From NCBI GenBank assembly GCA_945898095.1, contig CAMDHE010000044.1, positions 1-35,461 on the forward strand: DNA of 35,461 nt. The letters are read 5' to 3'. Source of the stretch: Roseateles toxinivorans. Lineage in GTDB: Bacteria; Pseudomonadota; Gammaproteobacteria; Burkholderiales; Burkholderiaceae_C. The notes beneath the pieces were generated by a model. It saw only the letters and a program-made list of their open reading frames with translations, did not search any database and had not been told where the DNA came from. Positions 15,267-23,932 of the stretch are shown piece after piece. Numbering within the stretch: position 1 is the stretch's first letter; each line of letters begins with the position of its first letter. The position numbers and the translations under genes were made by a program.

Positions 15267-16235
15267 TCACATTTCGCGCCGGTAAATGCGCACCAGCTTT
15301 TCGAAATCAATATTGCCCCCGGACACGACACACACCACCGTGCGCGGTGCCGCTCCACCGTGCCGCCGCGTGGCGTCACGCTGCAACGCCGCCGCCACTG
15401 GTGCGGCACCCGCCCCCTCGGCAATGACGCGATTGCGCTCAGCCAAGGTGCGCACCGCGTCGGCTACATCGGCCAAGGTCATGACCACAGAGCCGTCGAG
15501 CAATGCGCGCGCCAGCGGCCACATTTCGGCGAGAACACAGCCTGATCCGATGCCGTCCACGAAGCTGGCGATGTAGTCGATGGGCGTTGGCGCATCGGCA
15601 GCGAGTGCTGCGGAAAAGGCGGCGGAGGTCTCCACTTCACACGCGAATATCTGCACTTCGGGTTTCAGTGCGCGCACCGCAGTGGCGATGCCACAAGCCA
15701 GGCCGCCCCCGCCGTACGGTACGAGGATTTCGTCTACTTGCGGAAGATCTTCGAGAATCTCCAGGCCGATGGTGCCGTTCCCCGCCATCACGGCCGCATC
15801 GCTCACAGGATGAATGAAGAAGCCCGCTTGGCCAGGATATTGCCGCGTCACCAGCACCTGCCACCAGGTGGCGAATGGCACCTTGATAACGCTGCCGCCC
15901 AATCGTGCGATGGCTTCCAGCTTGGTGGCGGGCGCGTGATCGGGAGCGATGACAGTGCACGGAATTCCCAGGCGACGCGCATGCCACGCAACGCCCTGCG
16001 CCATGTTCCCGGCGCTGGCGGTGTACACGCCGTGCGCCAGTTGCTCCGGCGTGGCCAGGGCGATGGCGTTGCCCGCACCCCGCAGCTTGAAAGAGCCGAT
16101 GGGCTGCAGGTTTTCAAGCTTCAGATAAATCTTGGTGTCATCGACGTTCAGGCGTACCAGCGGCGTACGCAGCACCGAGTCGCCGATGCGTGCGCGCGCC
16201 GCCCGAATGTCATCCAGGGTCAACCTGTTATTCAT
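15267..16235 (-). CDS. PLP-dependent threonine dehydratase/serine racemase-like lyase
   Basis: The product has 322 residues, a fold-type II PLP enzyme. The Schiff-base lysine is Lys50 in GSFKLRGAGNA, the cofactor phosphate loop is PYGGGGLACG (about 173-182), and ASAGNMAQGVAWHA is the substrate loop. There is no C-terminal ACT regulatory domain, so it is a catabolic type. Such enzymes deaminate threonine, serine or related beta-hydroxy amino acids to the 2-oxo acid. The ATG at 16235 overlaps the stop of the upstream gene by 8 bases (ATGAATAA) and has GGAGG 11 nt before it; a TTG at 16253 is less likely. The pairing with a cyclodeaminase-like gene resembles EutB/EutC of ectoine catabolism, but other eut genes are absent. 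Confidence 0.88.
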   Translation of the reverse strand: MNNRLTLDDIRAARARIGDSVLRTPLVRLNVDDTKIYLKLENLQPIGSFKLRGAGNAIALATPEQLAHGVYTASAGNMAQGVAWHARRLGIPCTVIAPDHAPATKLEAIARLGGSVIKVPFATWWQVLVTRQYPGQAGFFIHPVSDAAVMAGNGTIGLEILEDLPQVDEILVPYGGGGLACGIATAVRALKPEVQIFACEVETSAAFSAALAADAPTPIDYIASFVDGIGSGCVLAEMWPLARALLDGSVVMTLADVADAVRTLAERNRVIAEGAGAAPVAAALQRDATRRHGGAAPRTVVCVVSGGNIDFEKLVRIYRREM

Positions 16236-17232
16236 CGTCGCGCTTGCCTCCAAGTTCTACCTGTACACCAAGGCCAGCGTGAAGCGCCTTGGCGTACACG
16301 TACTGCGCCGCGGCCACGTCTTCGACGGCGAGCCCGAGGCCCTTGAAGAGCGTGATTTCTTCAGATGTTTGACGACCGGCCACGGTACCAAGCAGCAGCT
16401 CACCGATTTCGCCCACGATGTGATCGTCGTCGATCGCACCTTCCTGTTTTGGAAAGAGAAAGTCACCGGCTTCATTGAGCGTAGATTCGCGCCGGTCGAC
16501 ATACAGTCGCGCGCGGCGCACTGCATTCGTGTCGAGTTCCCGCGTGAAGGGCACGCTCGATCCCACCGCGTTCACATGCGTGCCGGGGGCAATCCACTCG
16601 CCGTGCAGCAAGGGGGTGCGCGCCGCCGTGGTGGTGCAGATGATGTCGGCGTCGCGTACGGTATCTTCGACCGTCGCACACGCGGTGACGGCGATACCAT
16701 GCCGCTCAGCGGCGCGCGAAGCGAAGTGCTTTGCGCGCGCGATGTCGCGACTCCAGACGCGCACCGTGGTGATGGCACGCGCGGCCAGCATCGCGTCGAG
16801 ATGCGAGGCGGCCTGCACGCCGCTGCCCAGAATGGCCAGCGATTGCGCATCGGGGCGCGCGAGCAACTGGGTAGCCACGCCGCTGACCGCTGCAGTGCGA
16901 ATAGCGGTGATGGCGCTTGCATCCACCATGGCGACCAGTTGCCCATGCCGGGTCTCAAACACCAACACGGCGCCCTGATGCGCGTCGTAGGGCGTGCCGT
17001 GATTGCCGGGGAAGACGCTCACCACTTTCACCCCCATCGCCGGCACATGGGCTGCATAACTGGGCATGAGCGCCAAGGCGCCGACATTTTCGGGCAACCA
17101 CATGATCTGTCGCAGCGGCACCATGGCATCACCACGCGACAACGCGGCCAGCGCATCGGCCATCACGGTCATGCACTCGCCCATGGGGAGGAGACGCCGC
17201 ACCTCGGCGCCGCTGACAATCAACAAGGCCAT
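16228..17232 (-). CDS. Ornithine cyclodeaminase / mu-crystallin family protein
   Basis: The product has 334 residues. The N-terminal region has the substrate-contacting MGVKVVSVFPGNH block, and the Rossmann fold begins at SLAILGSGVQAASHLDAM. DADIICTTTAARTPLL and PGTHVNAVGSS are standard for the family. Members either cyclise ornithine to proline, or reduce cyclic imines such as delta1-pyrroline-2-carboxylate, or act on ring-opened ectoine derivatives (EutC). A ketimine reductase would fit the dehydratase at 5695-6705, while the operon partner fits a EutC-like role; sequence alone does not choose. The ATG at 17232 is preferred because GGGAG precedes it and the family N-terminus starts there. 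It is translationally coupled with the downstream lyase. Confidence 0.88.
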   Translation of the reverse strand: MALLIVSGAEVRRLLPMGECMTVMADALAALSRGDAMVPLRQIMWLPENVGALALMPSYAAHVPAMGVKVVSVFPGNHGTPYDAHQGAVLVFETRHGQLVAMVDASAITAIRTAAVSGVATQLLARPDAQSLAILGSGVQAASHLDAMLAARAITTVRVWSRDIARAKHFASRAAERHGIAVTACATVEDTVRDADIICTTTAARTPLLHGEWIAPGTHVNAVGSSVPFTRELDTNAVRRARLYVDRRESTLNEAGDFLFPKQEGAIDDDHIVGEIGELLLGTVAGRQTSEEITLFKGLGLAVEDVAAAQYVYAKALHAGLGVQVELGGKRDDE

Positions 17233-17322
17233 CGCTACAAACTCCCGTGCGGCAACTTCACGGTGGCGCTCGCATCCACCCGTCCGAATCCGCAAATGCT
17301 GGCCTGGCCTGGCTGCACGGCC

Positions 17323-18501
17323 TCAAGGCAAGACGGGGCTGCCCGTTAGAGATTCGGCAGCACGCATCCTGAGCACCAGCGGGGGCAGCAGCGCCAGCGC
17401 CATCGCAAAGCAGATCAATGCCATCACCGCAATGGATACATAACCGTAGCGACCCGCGAGTTCACCGCCGATTGCAGGCCCAAGCGCCATACCGATGCAT
17501 TGGCTGGCCACGCTCATCGCAACCACTCGCCCCGTGGGGTCGATCACCGCCATGGTGCCGCTCAGGTATGTGAGAAACAGCGGCCAGATGTAGCTGAAAA
17601 TGATCACGCCGGCAGCGAACGGAACCAAGCCTGGAACCCAGCCAATCAACCCAACACTGAGCACCGCGCCGACGATGGCTGCGGTCAACATCGGCAACCG
17701 GCCCAAGCGCGTATGCAGCAACGAGGCGGTCAACGCGCCGGCAAAGGCGGCGACGGCATAGAAAGTCAGCACGCCGCCGACGGCCTCACGGTCCACGCCA
17801 GCCTGCAAACCAAGTCGCTCCAGAAAGGCCCAGACGCCGCCGAGTCCGATCCAGAACAGCAGCGACAAGCCCAGACTCAATGCGGCCCCCACCAACGGAA
17901 ACGGCGGAAGAGCTTGCGCTTTGCCATCACCCTTCAATCCGGTGAAGCTTTCCGGAATCCGCTGGGCCGTGACATAAACCACGAGCAAGGTCAGAGCCAG
18001 AAACATGTAAGCGCCTCGAACATGGAAGTGAGTCATCGACCACGCGCCCCCGGCCATCAGCGGCACTGCGAAGGCGTAGGCCATCATGTAGTACAGCCCG
18101 AAAGTGCGGTCCGGGTCGCGGGTTGTCGCGATCACGGCCAAGGCGATTGCCGCTACCAGACCGCAGCCAAAGCCAGCGATGAAACGACACAAAAGAATCG
18201 GCACAAAGGCATCTGACAACACCGGCCCCAAAGTTCCAAGGATGCCGATCGTGGTCCCGACAAGAACGACGTGGCGCCGGTTCCAGGCACCGCCGATGGC
18301 CGCCACGATGAAGGGCGCCAGGCCGATGCCAGCCATTTCGATGCCGGTGACATAGCCGGCCTGCGCCGGAGAAAAATGGTAGTCATCGATCAAGCCGCCG
18401 ACGATCAAGGGTTTGAGGATAAGCAAGGCCGACGATAGGAACCCGGTGGCAAAAATGGCGGCGAGCGTGATCGCGTAGGACAGATCGAATCGTTTTTTCA
18501 T
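17323..18501 (-). CDS. Major facilitator superfamily transporter of the hyu operon
   Basis: The product has 392 residues with 12 likely membrane segments. The segment PFIVAAIGGAWNRRHVVLVG is a variant of motif A between segments 2 and 3, and RFIAGFGCGLVAAIALAVIA is segment 4. The halves are joined by a loop near 195-210 (LKGDGKAQALPP). Its position between the amidohydrolase and the cyclodeaminase-like gene, all on the minus strand, suggests it imports the substrate of this catabolic unit; the substrate itself cannot be told. The start at 18501 (MKKRF) is chosen over a TTG two codons upstream. Confidence 0.85.
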   Translation of the reverse strand: MKKRFDLSYAITLAAIFATGFLSSALLILKPLIVGGLIDDYHFSPAQAGYVTGIEMAGIGLAPFIVAAIGGAWNRRHVVLVGTTIGILGTLGPVLSDAFVPILLCRFIAGFGCGLVAAIALAVIATTRDPDRTFGLYYMMAYAFAVPLMAGGAWSMTHFHVRGAYMFLALTLLVVYVTAQRIPESFTGLKGDGKAQALPPFPLVGAALSLGLSLLFWIGLGGVWAFLERLGLQAGVDREAVGGVLTFYAVAAFAGALTASLLHTRLGRLPMLTAAIVGAVLSVGLIGWVPGLVPFAAGVIIFSYIWPLFLTYLSGTMAVIDPTGRVVAMSVASQCIGMALGPAIGGELAGRYGYVSIAVMALICFAMALALLPPLVLRMRAAESLTGSPVLP

Positions 18502-18546
18502 CTTCAAAACCCTTCTTGCTTAGTCAGAACAGATTTCAGCCCAACC

Positions 18547-18628
18547 GTCATTGCAAACACAACCGAGCCCCCCAGCCCTTGGGGACGCTCCGCATGGCTT
18601 GCCTCGCCGCTTCATTGCTCGCAATGAC
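18547..18628. repeat. REP/MITE-like palindromic element
   Basis: The ends GTCATTGC (18547-18554) and GCAATGAC (18621-18628) are perfect inverted repeats, with GCTTGCCTCGCCGCTTCATT near the right end. Elements with GTCATTGCGAG-type ends are widespread in bacterial genomes as dispersed repeats. It occupies the gap between the amidohydrolase and MFS genes and might form a transcript hairpin inside the operon. Confidence 0.55.
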
Positions 18629-18666
18629 AGGACAAATTCTTCGCCTTTTGAACTGCCGAAACCTCG

Positions 18667-19902
18667 TCATGAAAGGCGGTTGCGCACCAGGGCGCCACCC
18701 TTCATGATGACTGGAATATTTTTCTCTGGCTTTCGAAACAACGCCAGGTCGGCGAAGGGGTTGCCTTCGAGCACCAGGATGTCGGCCAGCGCGCCGGCCT
18801 GGATACAGCCCAATTGGCCGGCCATCTGCAGGATTTCGGCGTTGATCGAGGTCGCAGAGCGCAAAACGTCGATGGGTTTGCTAACCTCGCCGCGCAATTC
18901 GAACTCGCCGCCCTGGAACGGGTGAAATGCGTGATCCAGCAAGTCAGTGCCAAAACCCAGCTTGACGCCAGCCCTCGCGCAGACCTCGATCGCGCGAAGC
19001 GCCTCATTGCCGACGCCCTTGATCTTGGCAACAACCTCGGGCGGCAGCTTGAGGTCGTCCACATGGCGCTTGAGCACGTCGACCACCGAAAGCGTCGGTA
19101 CAACGTAGGTGCCGTTCCTGGCGAGAATGCGTGCGGTCTCGTCCTGATGGATCATCGTGCCATGCTCGATGCTGCGCACACCGTATTCCGAGCATCGGCG
19201 CGACGAATCGTCGGTGTGGCTATGTGCCATCACATAGGTCCGACGCGTCGCGGCCTCGTAGACAGCGGCACGGATTTCTTCCTCGGTGAACTGCGGCATC
19301 CATATCGGGTCCGTGGGTGACAGAACGCCTCCCGAGACGAATATCTTGATTTGGTGCGCGCCTTTGCGCAACTCTTCGCGCACTGCAATACGCACCGCGT
19401 CAGCGCCGTCAGCCACCAACGATAGGGCGCCGGCGAAAACACCACAGCCACACAGTTCGCGTTCGTTGCCGGGCCGCATATCGCCATGCCCCCCGGTCTG
19501 CGAGATGGCACGGCCGGAAAAGTAAAAACGCGGGCCCTTGATGAGCCCCTGCTCGATTGCCATCCACAAGCCCATATCACCGCCCGCGGCATCGCGCACC
19601 GTCGTGAAGCCGCGCTGCAGCGTGCCTTCGAGCACTTTTGCCGCGTGGACTGCCATCAGCGGCGGCAGCATATGCTCGATCACAGCAACGCTCATGCTCG
19701 GGGAGTTCGCATGAAAGTGGCAGTCGATCAGACCCGGCATCAGATAACGGCCCTGGCAATCGATGACCTGAGCATTGGCGAAACTACCGCAGTTGGCACC
19801 GACTTCCTTGATTTGTCCATCTTCAACGACGACATCGCCGCCATCCAGGATTTCTTCGCTATGGCCGTCAAAGATCTTCGCGTTCTTGAATAGGGTAATC
19901 AT
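18667..19902 (-). CDS. Metal-dependent amidohydrolase (imidazolonepropionase/prolidase-like)
   Basis: The product has 411 residues and the complete amidohydrolase superfamily active site: HxH as His62 and His64 in LIDCHFHAN, the carboxylatable Lys186 in HQIKIFVSGG, His227 in VMAHSHT, His247 in SIEHGTM and Asp320 in LGFGTDLL. PGLIDCHFH after an N-terminal beta-sandwich is typical of cytoplasmic enzymes that cut cyclic amides or N-acyl/peptidyl bonds. The ATG overlaps the hyuB stop by 4 bases, so it belongs to the same operon and should act on the same pathway, for example on the product of the HyuAB reaction. The exact substrate is unknown. Confidence 0.88.
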   Translation of the reverse strand: MITLFKNAKIFDGHSEEILDGGDVVVEDGQIKEVGANCGSFANAQVIDCQGRYLMPGLIDCHFHANSPSMSVAVIEHMLPPLMAVHAAKVLEGTLQRGFTTVRDAAGGDMGLWMAIEQGLIKGPRFYFSGRAISQTGGHGDMRPGNERELCGCGVFAGALSLVADGADAVRIAVREELRKGAHQIKIFVSGGVLSPTDPIWMPQFTEEEIRAAVYEAATRRTYVMAHSHTDDSSRRCSEYGVRSIEHGTMIHQDETARILARNGTYVVPTLSVVDVLKRHVDDLKLPPEVVAKIKGVGNEALRAIEVCARAGVKLGFGTDLLDHAFHPFQGGEFELRGEVSKPIDVLRSATSINAEILQMAGQLGCIQAGALADILVLEGNPFADLALFRKPEKNIPVIMKGGALVRNRLS

Positions 19903-21632
19903 GCTGCACGCAATTCGTCTGTTTGTTGCTGGTCCACGGCCAATTCGCCGGCTCGCTCCACCACCACGACTCGGCAGACCGCCTGCGCTTGCGCCGCGTC
20001 GATGAAGCCGTTGCGAATGTCGGCCAACACCAGTTGCGGGTCGCGCTCCAGAGGCGATCCCCAGCCGCCGCCGCCGCCCGTGGTGGAGCGAAATACCGTG
20101 CCTTTGGGAAAGGGCCCGATGCTGGCAATGCGTTCGGTGTAGGTCTTCTCTTCTGCCGTGCCGGGATTCAATGCGAAGAAACCAGGGCGACCACTGCCCC
20201 CGCCGTTGACGCCCTTGGACGTCACATCCTTGGTGTTTTCTGTGAGCAAGCCCAGGAAGCAACCCTCTTCCAGCAGTCGGTAGTCCTTGAGCACACCCTT
20301 ACCGCCAAAGAATCTGCCCACGCCGCGCATTTCGGACGCGAACTCGAAGCGCTCGATGCGCACCGGATGCCGCGTCTCGGTCACCTCGACCGGGTTGTTC
20401 GGCAGATCGCCATTGCCGATCAACTGGTTCGTGGGGCCATCGCTGTCGTGCGTGGCGCCATTGCCACCGTGCACCGGATCGATACAGATGAAGGGCTTGC
20501 CTAATTCTGGCTGAATGCGCGAAATAAATCCGCCGGTCAATTGGTAACCGCCGGCCGGGCATGTTTCGGGAAGGATGTTGGCAAAGCAGCGAAACATCAA
20601 CTCCATCAGACACTCGACAATGTAACCGTAAGAATCGGTGGGCGCAGGCCGCTGCGGATTGATGATGCTGGACGGCGGCAGTTCGAACTCCAGGCACTGC
20701 GTGTGCCCGGCGTTGCAGGGGTCATGGGGCATGAGCAGGCCCTTGATCGACGAGGCCAGGATGCCGCGCGTGCAGGGCGCGGGCAAGTTGATGGGGCCCT
20801 GCGCGGTCGGGCTGGAGCCGTGGAGTGAAAACGCGATGCGGTCAGGCAATACCGTGACTTTCAGGCACACCAGGAATTCGCCATGCGGATTCACACCGTC
20901 GCTGTCCATTCTTATCGACGCGCCGTATTCGCCCTGCGGCAACTTGGCCACAGCGCGCCGCATGGCCTTGTCGGTTTCGACGATCACATGCGCCATCGAC
21001 TCGCGTACCACATTGGCGCCGTATTTGGCGCACAACGCCTGAACCCGAGCCACCCCCTGGCGGCAAGCGGCGATCTGAGCTTCAAGATCGCCCTTGACGA
21101 TGACGGGCAAACGCACGTTGTCGGCGATGAAATCCCAAAGCGCTTCGTTCTTGACACCTGCGGCGATGATTTTCTGGTGGCGAAAACACATGCCTTCCTG
21201 GTACATGTCGGTGGTATCCGGGCACCAACCCCCGGGGCTCTTGCCGCCGATGTCGGCCCAGTGCGCGCCGATACCGCAAAAGGCTATCAATTCGCCCTGG
21301 TGAAAGGCGGGCATGTAGATATTGGTGTCAGAGATATGCGTGCCGGTCTCGAACGGATCGTTCACGATCATCACGTCGCCCTCATCGAAGCGACCGTCCC
21401 AGCGCCGGATGCCGGCGCGTACCGCATCGGGAAAGGCCTGGCTGAAGACAATCACGCCCGGTGTTTCGGCCCACATGTCGCCCTGTGCAGACATGATGGT
21501 GACCGAGAAGTCCTGGACTTCGTACAGTAGGGGGCTATAGGCCGTGAGAATCAAGGTCTTGGCCATCTCCTCGGTACTGGCGACCAAGCGGTTGCGAATT
21601 ATTTCTGTCAAGACGACATCGATAACAGTCAT
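19899..21632 (-). CDS. hyuB: HyuB-type subunit (hydantoinase B/oxoprolinase family)
   Basis: The product has 577 residues, normal for HyuB. Visible landmarks are DVVLTEIIRNRLVASTEEMA, GDVMIVNDPFETGTHISDTN, HWADIGGKSPGG and the C-terminal TTGGGGGWGSPLERDP. HyuA and HyuB together form ATP-dependent enzymes that open hydantoins, 5-oxoproline and lactams; related pairs act as acetone or acetophenone carboxylases. The HyuA subunit phosphorylates and HyuB carries the metal site. The gene starts 9 bp after hyuA and overlaps the amidohydrolase by 4 bases. AAGAGA precedes the ATG. Confidence 0.92.
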   Translation of the reverse strand: MTVIDVVLTEIIRNRLVASTEEMAKTLILTAYSPLLYEVQDFSVTIMSAQGDMWAETPGVIVFSQAFPDAVRAGIRRWDGRFDEGDVMIVNDPFETGTHISDTNIYMPAFHQGELIAFCGIGAHWADIGGKSPGGWCPDTTDMYQEGMCFRHQKIIAAGVKNEALWDFIADNVRLPVIVKGDLEAQIAACRQGVARVQALCAKYGANVVRESMAHVIVETDKAMRRAVAKLPQGEYGASIRMDSDGVNPHGEFLVCLKVTVLPDRIAFSLHGSSPTAQGPINLPAPCTRGILASSIKGLLMPHDPCNAGHTQCLEFELPPSSIINPQRPAPTDSYGYIVECLMELMFRCFANILPETCPAGGYQLTGGFISRIQPELGKPFICIDPVHGGNGATHDSDGPTNQLIGNGDLPNNPVEVTETRHPVRIERFEFASEMRGVGRFFGGKGVLKDYRLLEEGCFLGLLTENTKDVTSKGVNGGGSGRPGFFALNPGTAEEKTYTERIASIGPFPKGTVFRSTTGGGGGWGSPLERDPQLVLADIRNGFIDAAQAQAVCRVVVVERAGELAVDQQQTDELRAA

Positions 21633-21641
21633 ATTTATCTC

Positions 21642-23711
21642 TTATTTGATAGCTGGATCAAGGACCAAGTTGCCGTAGTCGTCGCAAAGGCAGGTCCAAC
21701 CGGGCGGGACAACGGTGGTCATGGTCCACTCGTCGACGATGGCCGGGCCCTGCAGTTTTTGCCCGGGTGCCAAGGTATCGCGCTCGACGATTTGCGTCGG
21801 CACCATGGCACGCAAGCTGTGGAAATAGACGGGCCTGCTGCGCGGTATAGCCACCTTGGTCGGCGCAGAAATTCGCGCCACTTCAGGGGCGCGCACGCGG
21901 CCAATAGCCCGGCAGCGGATCGACACCTGTTCCAGGTTGGCGGCTGGGTCACCATGACCGTACAAACGCAGATGCGAGCTGACAAAGCGCTCGCGCACCC
22001 CAGCCAGGATCGATGCGCCATCGCGCCAAGCCGGATCCAACTCGACCGTGATGGTGAATTCCTGATTCTCGAAGCGTATGTCCACACGGCGCAGCAAAAC
22101 GATCTCTGCGCGCTCAAAACCGTAGCCGGCCACAGCCTGGAGCGCGTGTTCGGCGAGTTCATCCAGGACCAGCAGGCTTTGCCCGATATGCCCGCTGTCA
22201 AACGGCAGAACCTTGGTGCGCACCTGATCCTCGACATAGTCGCTGCTGAGAATGCCCCAGGCAGAAAAATTCGCCGGTGCGATCGGAACAATGACGCGCG
22301 GCACTTCCAGTTCCTCAGCCACCGAACAGGCAAATAGACCACCACCGCCACCGTAGGCCAGCGACACGAACTCGCGCGGATCCAGGCCGCGCGCGACGGT
22401 CTTGGTGCGAATCGCATTCGCCATATTGGTTTCGGCGATGGCCACGATGCCGTGCGCGGCCTGCTGCACGGTGATGCCCAAGGGCTTGGCGATTTTCTCT
22501 TCGATCGCCCGGGTCGCTGCTGCCAGATCGAGCTGCATGCGCCCGCCCAGGAAATAGTCCGGGTCCAGGCGCCCCAACACCAGGTGGGCATCGGTCGTCG
22601 TAGGTTCAACGCCGCCGCGGCCAAAACAGGCCGGCCCCGGATGCGCGCCCGCGCTTTGTGGTCCCACCTGGAGACCCATGCGGTGGTCCAGCCAAGCCAT
22701 GGAGCCCCCACCAGCGCCGATCGAGATCACGTCGATGAGCGAGCCCAGCACCGGGCGGCGCGCAATTTCGGTCTGGCTGCGCTCGAGAATATTGCCGTCC
22801 TCGATGATGGCCACGTCGTAGCTGGTGCCGCCCACGTCGGTGCAGATGACGTTCTTGTAGCCCAGCAGCGAGCATAAGTACTTCGCGCCGATGACGCCGC
22901 CGGCCGGCCCCGACATCAGCGTGCGGATCGGCTTCATGCCTGCGGTCTGGGCGTCGGCGACGCCGCCGTTGGACTGCATGATCGCCAGCGGCTGGGTATA
23001 GCCAGCTTCGGTCAAATTCAATTGCAGTTGATCCAGATAACCCCTGACGATGGGCTGGATGAAGGCGTTGAGCACGGTGGTGGAGGTGCGCTCGTATTCC
23101 CGCCATTCGGCGGCGATGTCATGCGAGACCGACACCGGCAGCTGCGGATAGCGTGCCGCAATGCGTTCGCGCGCCGCAATCTCGTGCGACGGGTGCGCGT
23201 AAGCGTGAAGAAAAGTGATGGCGACGGCCTGTACGCCCTGGGACAGCAGGTAGTCCACCTCGCGGTCGACCTCGTTCAGGTCGATGGGCTCGAGCACCTC
23301 GCCCTGCACGCTGATGCGCTCGGTGACTTCGCGCCGCAAAAAGCGTTCGACCAGCGGCTTGGGGTTGCGTTGGACGAAATCGTAGACCGGCTTGCGCCCG
23401 CCGCGTCCCATTTCCAGCACGTCGCGAAACCCCCGGGTCGTGATCAGCCCGACCCGGGCGCCGCGCTCCTGGATCAGCGCATTCACACCCACGGTCATGC
23501 CGTGGAAGATGCGGCCGATCGTCGCCATGTCCACGCCAAAGGCGCTCAGACCCTTCATGAACTGCTCGGGTAGCTGATGGGCGATCGACGGCACTTTTTC
23601 GATCCGGATTTCGCCCGTCTGCTCGTCCATCAGGACGAAGTCCATGAAGGTGCCGCCGACGTCGACAGCGATCCGATATTTCGACTGCATAGCTTTCACA
23701 AGCATTTTCAT
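21642..23711 (-). CDS. hyuA: HyuA-type ATPase subunit (hydantoinase A/oxoprolinase family)
   Basis: The product has 689 residues. The N-terminal phosphate-binding motif, normally DVGGTFTD, reads DVGGTFMD here (Met23). Later motifs are intact: GMTVGVNALIQERGARVGLI, LMSGPAGGVIGAKY, VICTDVGGTSYDVAII, VISIGAGGGSMAW and AYGGGGGLFACSVAEEL. HyuA uses ATP to activate the cyclic amide (or ketone) for cleavage by HyuB. It is the first gene of a leftward unit of six (to 15267). The ATG at 23711 has GAGG 8 nt upstream. A box with a C8 tract ends 61 bp before it. The Thr-to-Met change is odd for an otherwise complete protein. Confidence 0.92.
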   Translation of the reverse strand: MKMLVKAMQSKYRIAVDVGGTFMDFVLMDEQTGEIRIEKVPSIAHQLPEQFMKGLSAFGVDMATIGRIFHGMTVGVNALIQERGARVGLITTRGFRDVLEMGRGGRKPVYDFVQRNPKPLVERFLRREVTERISVQGEVLEPIDLNEVDREVDYLLSQGVQAVAITFLHAYAHPSHEIAARERIAARYPQLPVSVSHDIAAEWREYERTSTTVLNAFIQPIVRGYLDQLQLNLTEAGYTQPLAIMQSNGGVADAQTAGMKPIRTLMSGPAGGVIGAKYLCSLLGYKNVICTDVGGTSYDVAIIEDGNILERSQTEIARRPVLGSLIDVISIGAGGGSMAWLDHRMGLQVGPQSAGAHPGPACFGRGGVEPTTTDAHLVLGRLDPDYFLGGRMQLDLAAATRAIEEKIAKPLGITVQQAAHGIVAIAETNMANAIRTKTVARGLDPREFVSLAYGGGGGLFACSVAEELEVPRVIVPIAPANFSAWGILSSDYVEDQVRTKVLPFDSGHIGQSLLVLDELAEHALQAVAGYGFERAEIVLLRRVDIRFENQEFTITVELDPAWRDGASILAGVRERFVSSHLRLYGHGDPAANLEQVSIRCRAIGRVRAPEVARISAPTKVAIPRSRPVYFHSLRAMVPTQIVERDTLAPGQKLQGPAIVDEWTMTTVVPPGWTCLCDDYGNLVLDPAIK

Positions 23712-23735
23712 GCCAAGCCTCGTTAATTTACAACA

Positions 23736-23804
23736 ATGGTGGCCGGCTTCGGCAGGGTCAGCAAGCGGTACGGCGGGTGGGGCGTGCTGAAAAGTTGGGG
23801 GGGG
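23736..23804 (-). promoter_or_regulatory. Hyu box 1 and promoter of the leftward hyuAB operon
   Basis: Read on the minus strand: C8 (23804-23797), 15 nt, then CCCACCCGCC (23781-23772), 30 nt, then a -10-like CACCAT (23741-23736). The same order occurs at box 2 and box 3. Box 1 and box 2 face away from each other, each toward its own operon. No good -35 is seen, as expected for an activator-dependent promoter. Confidence 0.6.
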
Positions 23805-23826
23805 CGTTGCCGGTCCGTCGCGCGCA

Positions 23827-23896
23827 CCCCCCCCCCCGATTCGCCACGCACCCCACCCGGCAAACTAATCGATTGGACAAGGGCAAGCGCCAGAAT
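23827..23896 (+). promoter_or_regulatory. Hyu box 2 and promoter of the HyuA-like/DUF917 operon
   Basis: A run of 11 C (23827-23837) is followed by GATTCGCCACGCA, then CCCCACCCGGC (23851-23861), and 29 nt later by the -10-like CAGAAT (23891-23896). Start of translation is at 23933. The region GATTCGCC and the CCCACCCG block match box 3 closely. Confidence 0.65.
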
Positions 23897-23932
23897 GTAT
23901 GCAAGCAACGACCGCTCTCGATCGAGGAAAGA

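Noticed and set aside
16132-17349. 405-codon plus-strand frame opposite the cyclodeaminase-like gene
   Set aside because: Composition is biased (Arg, His, Gly) and no domain is visible; the minus-strand gene has a clear Rossmann fold and coupled neighbours.
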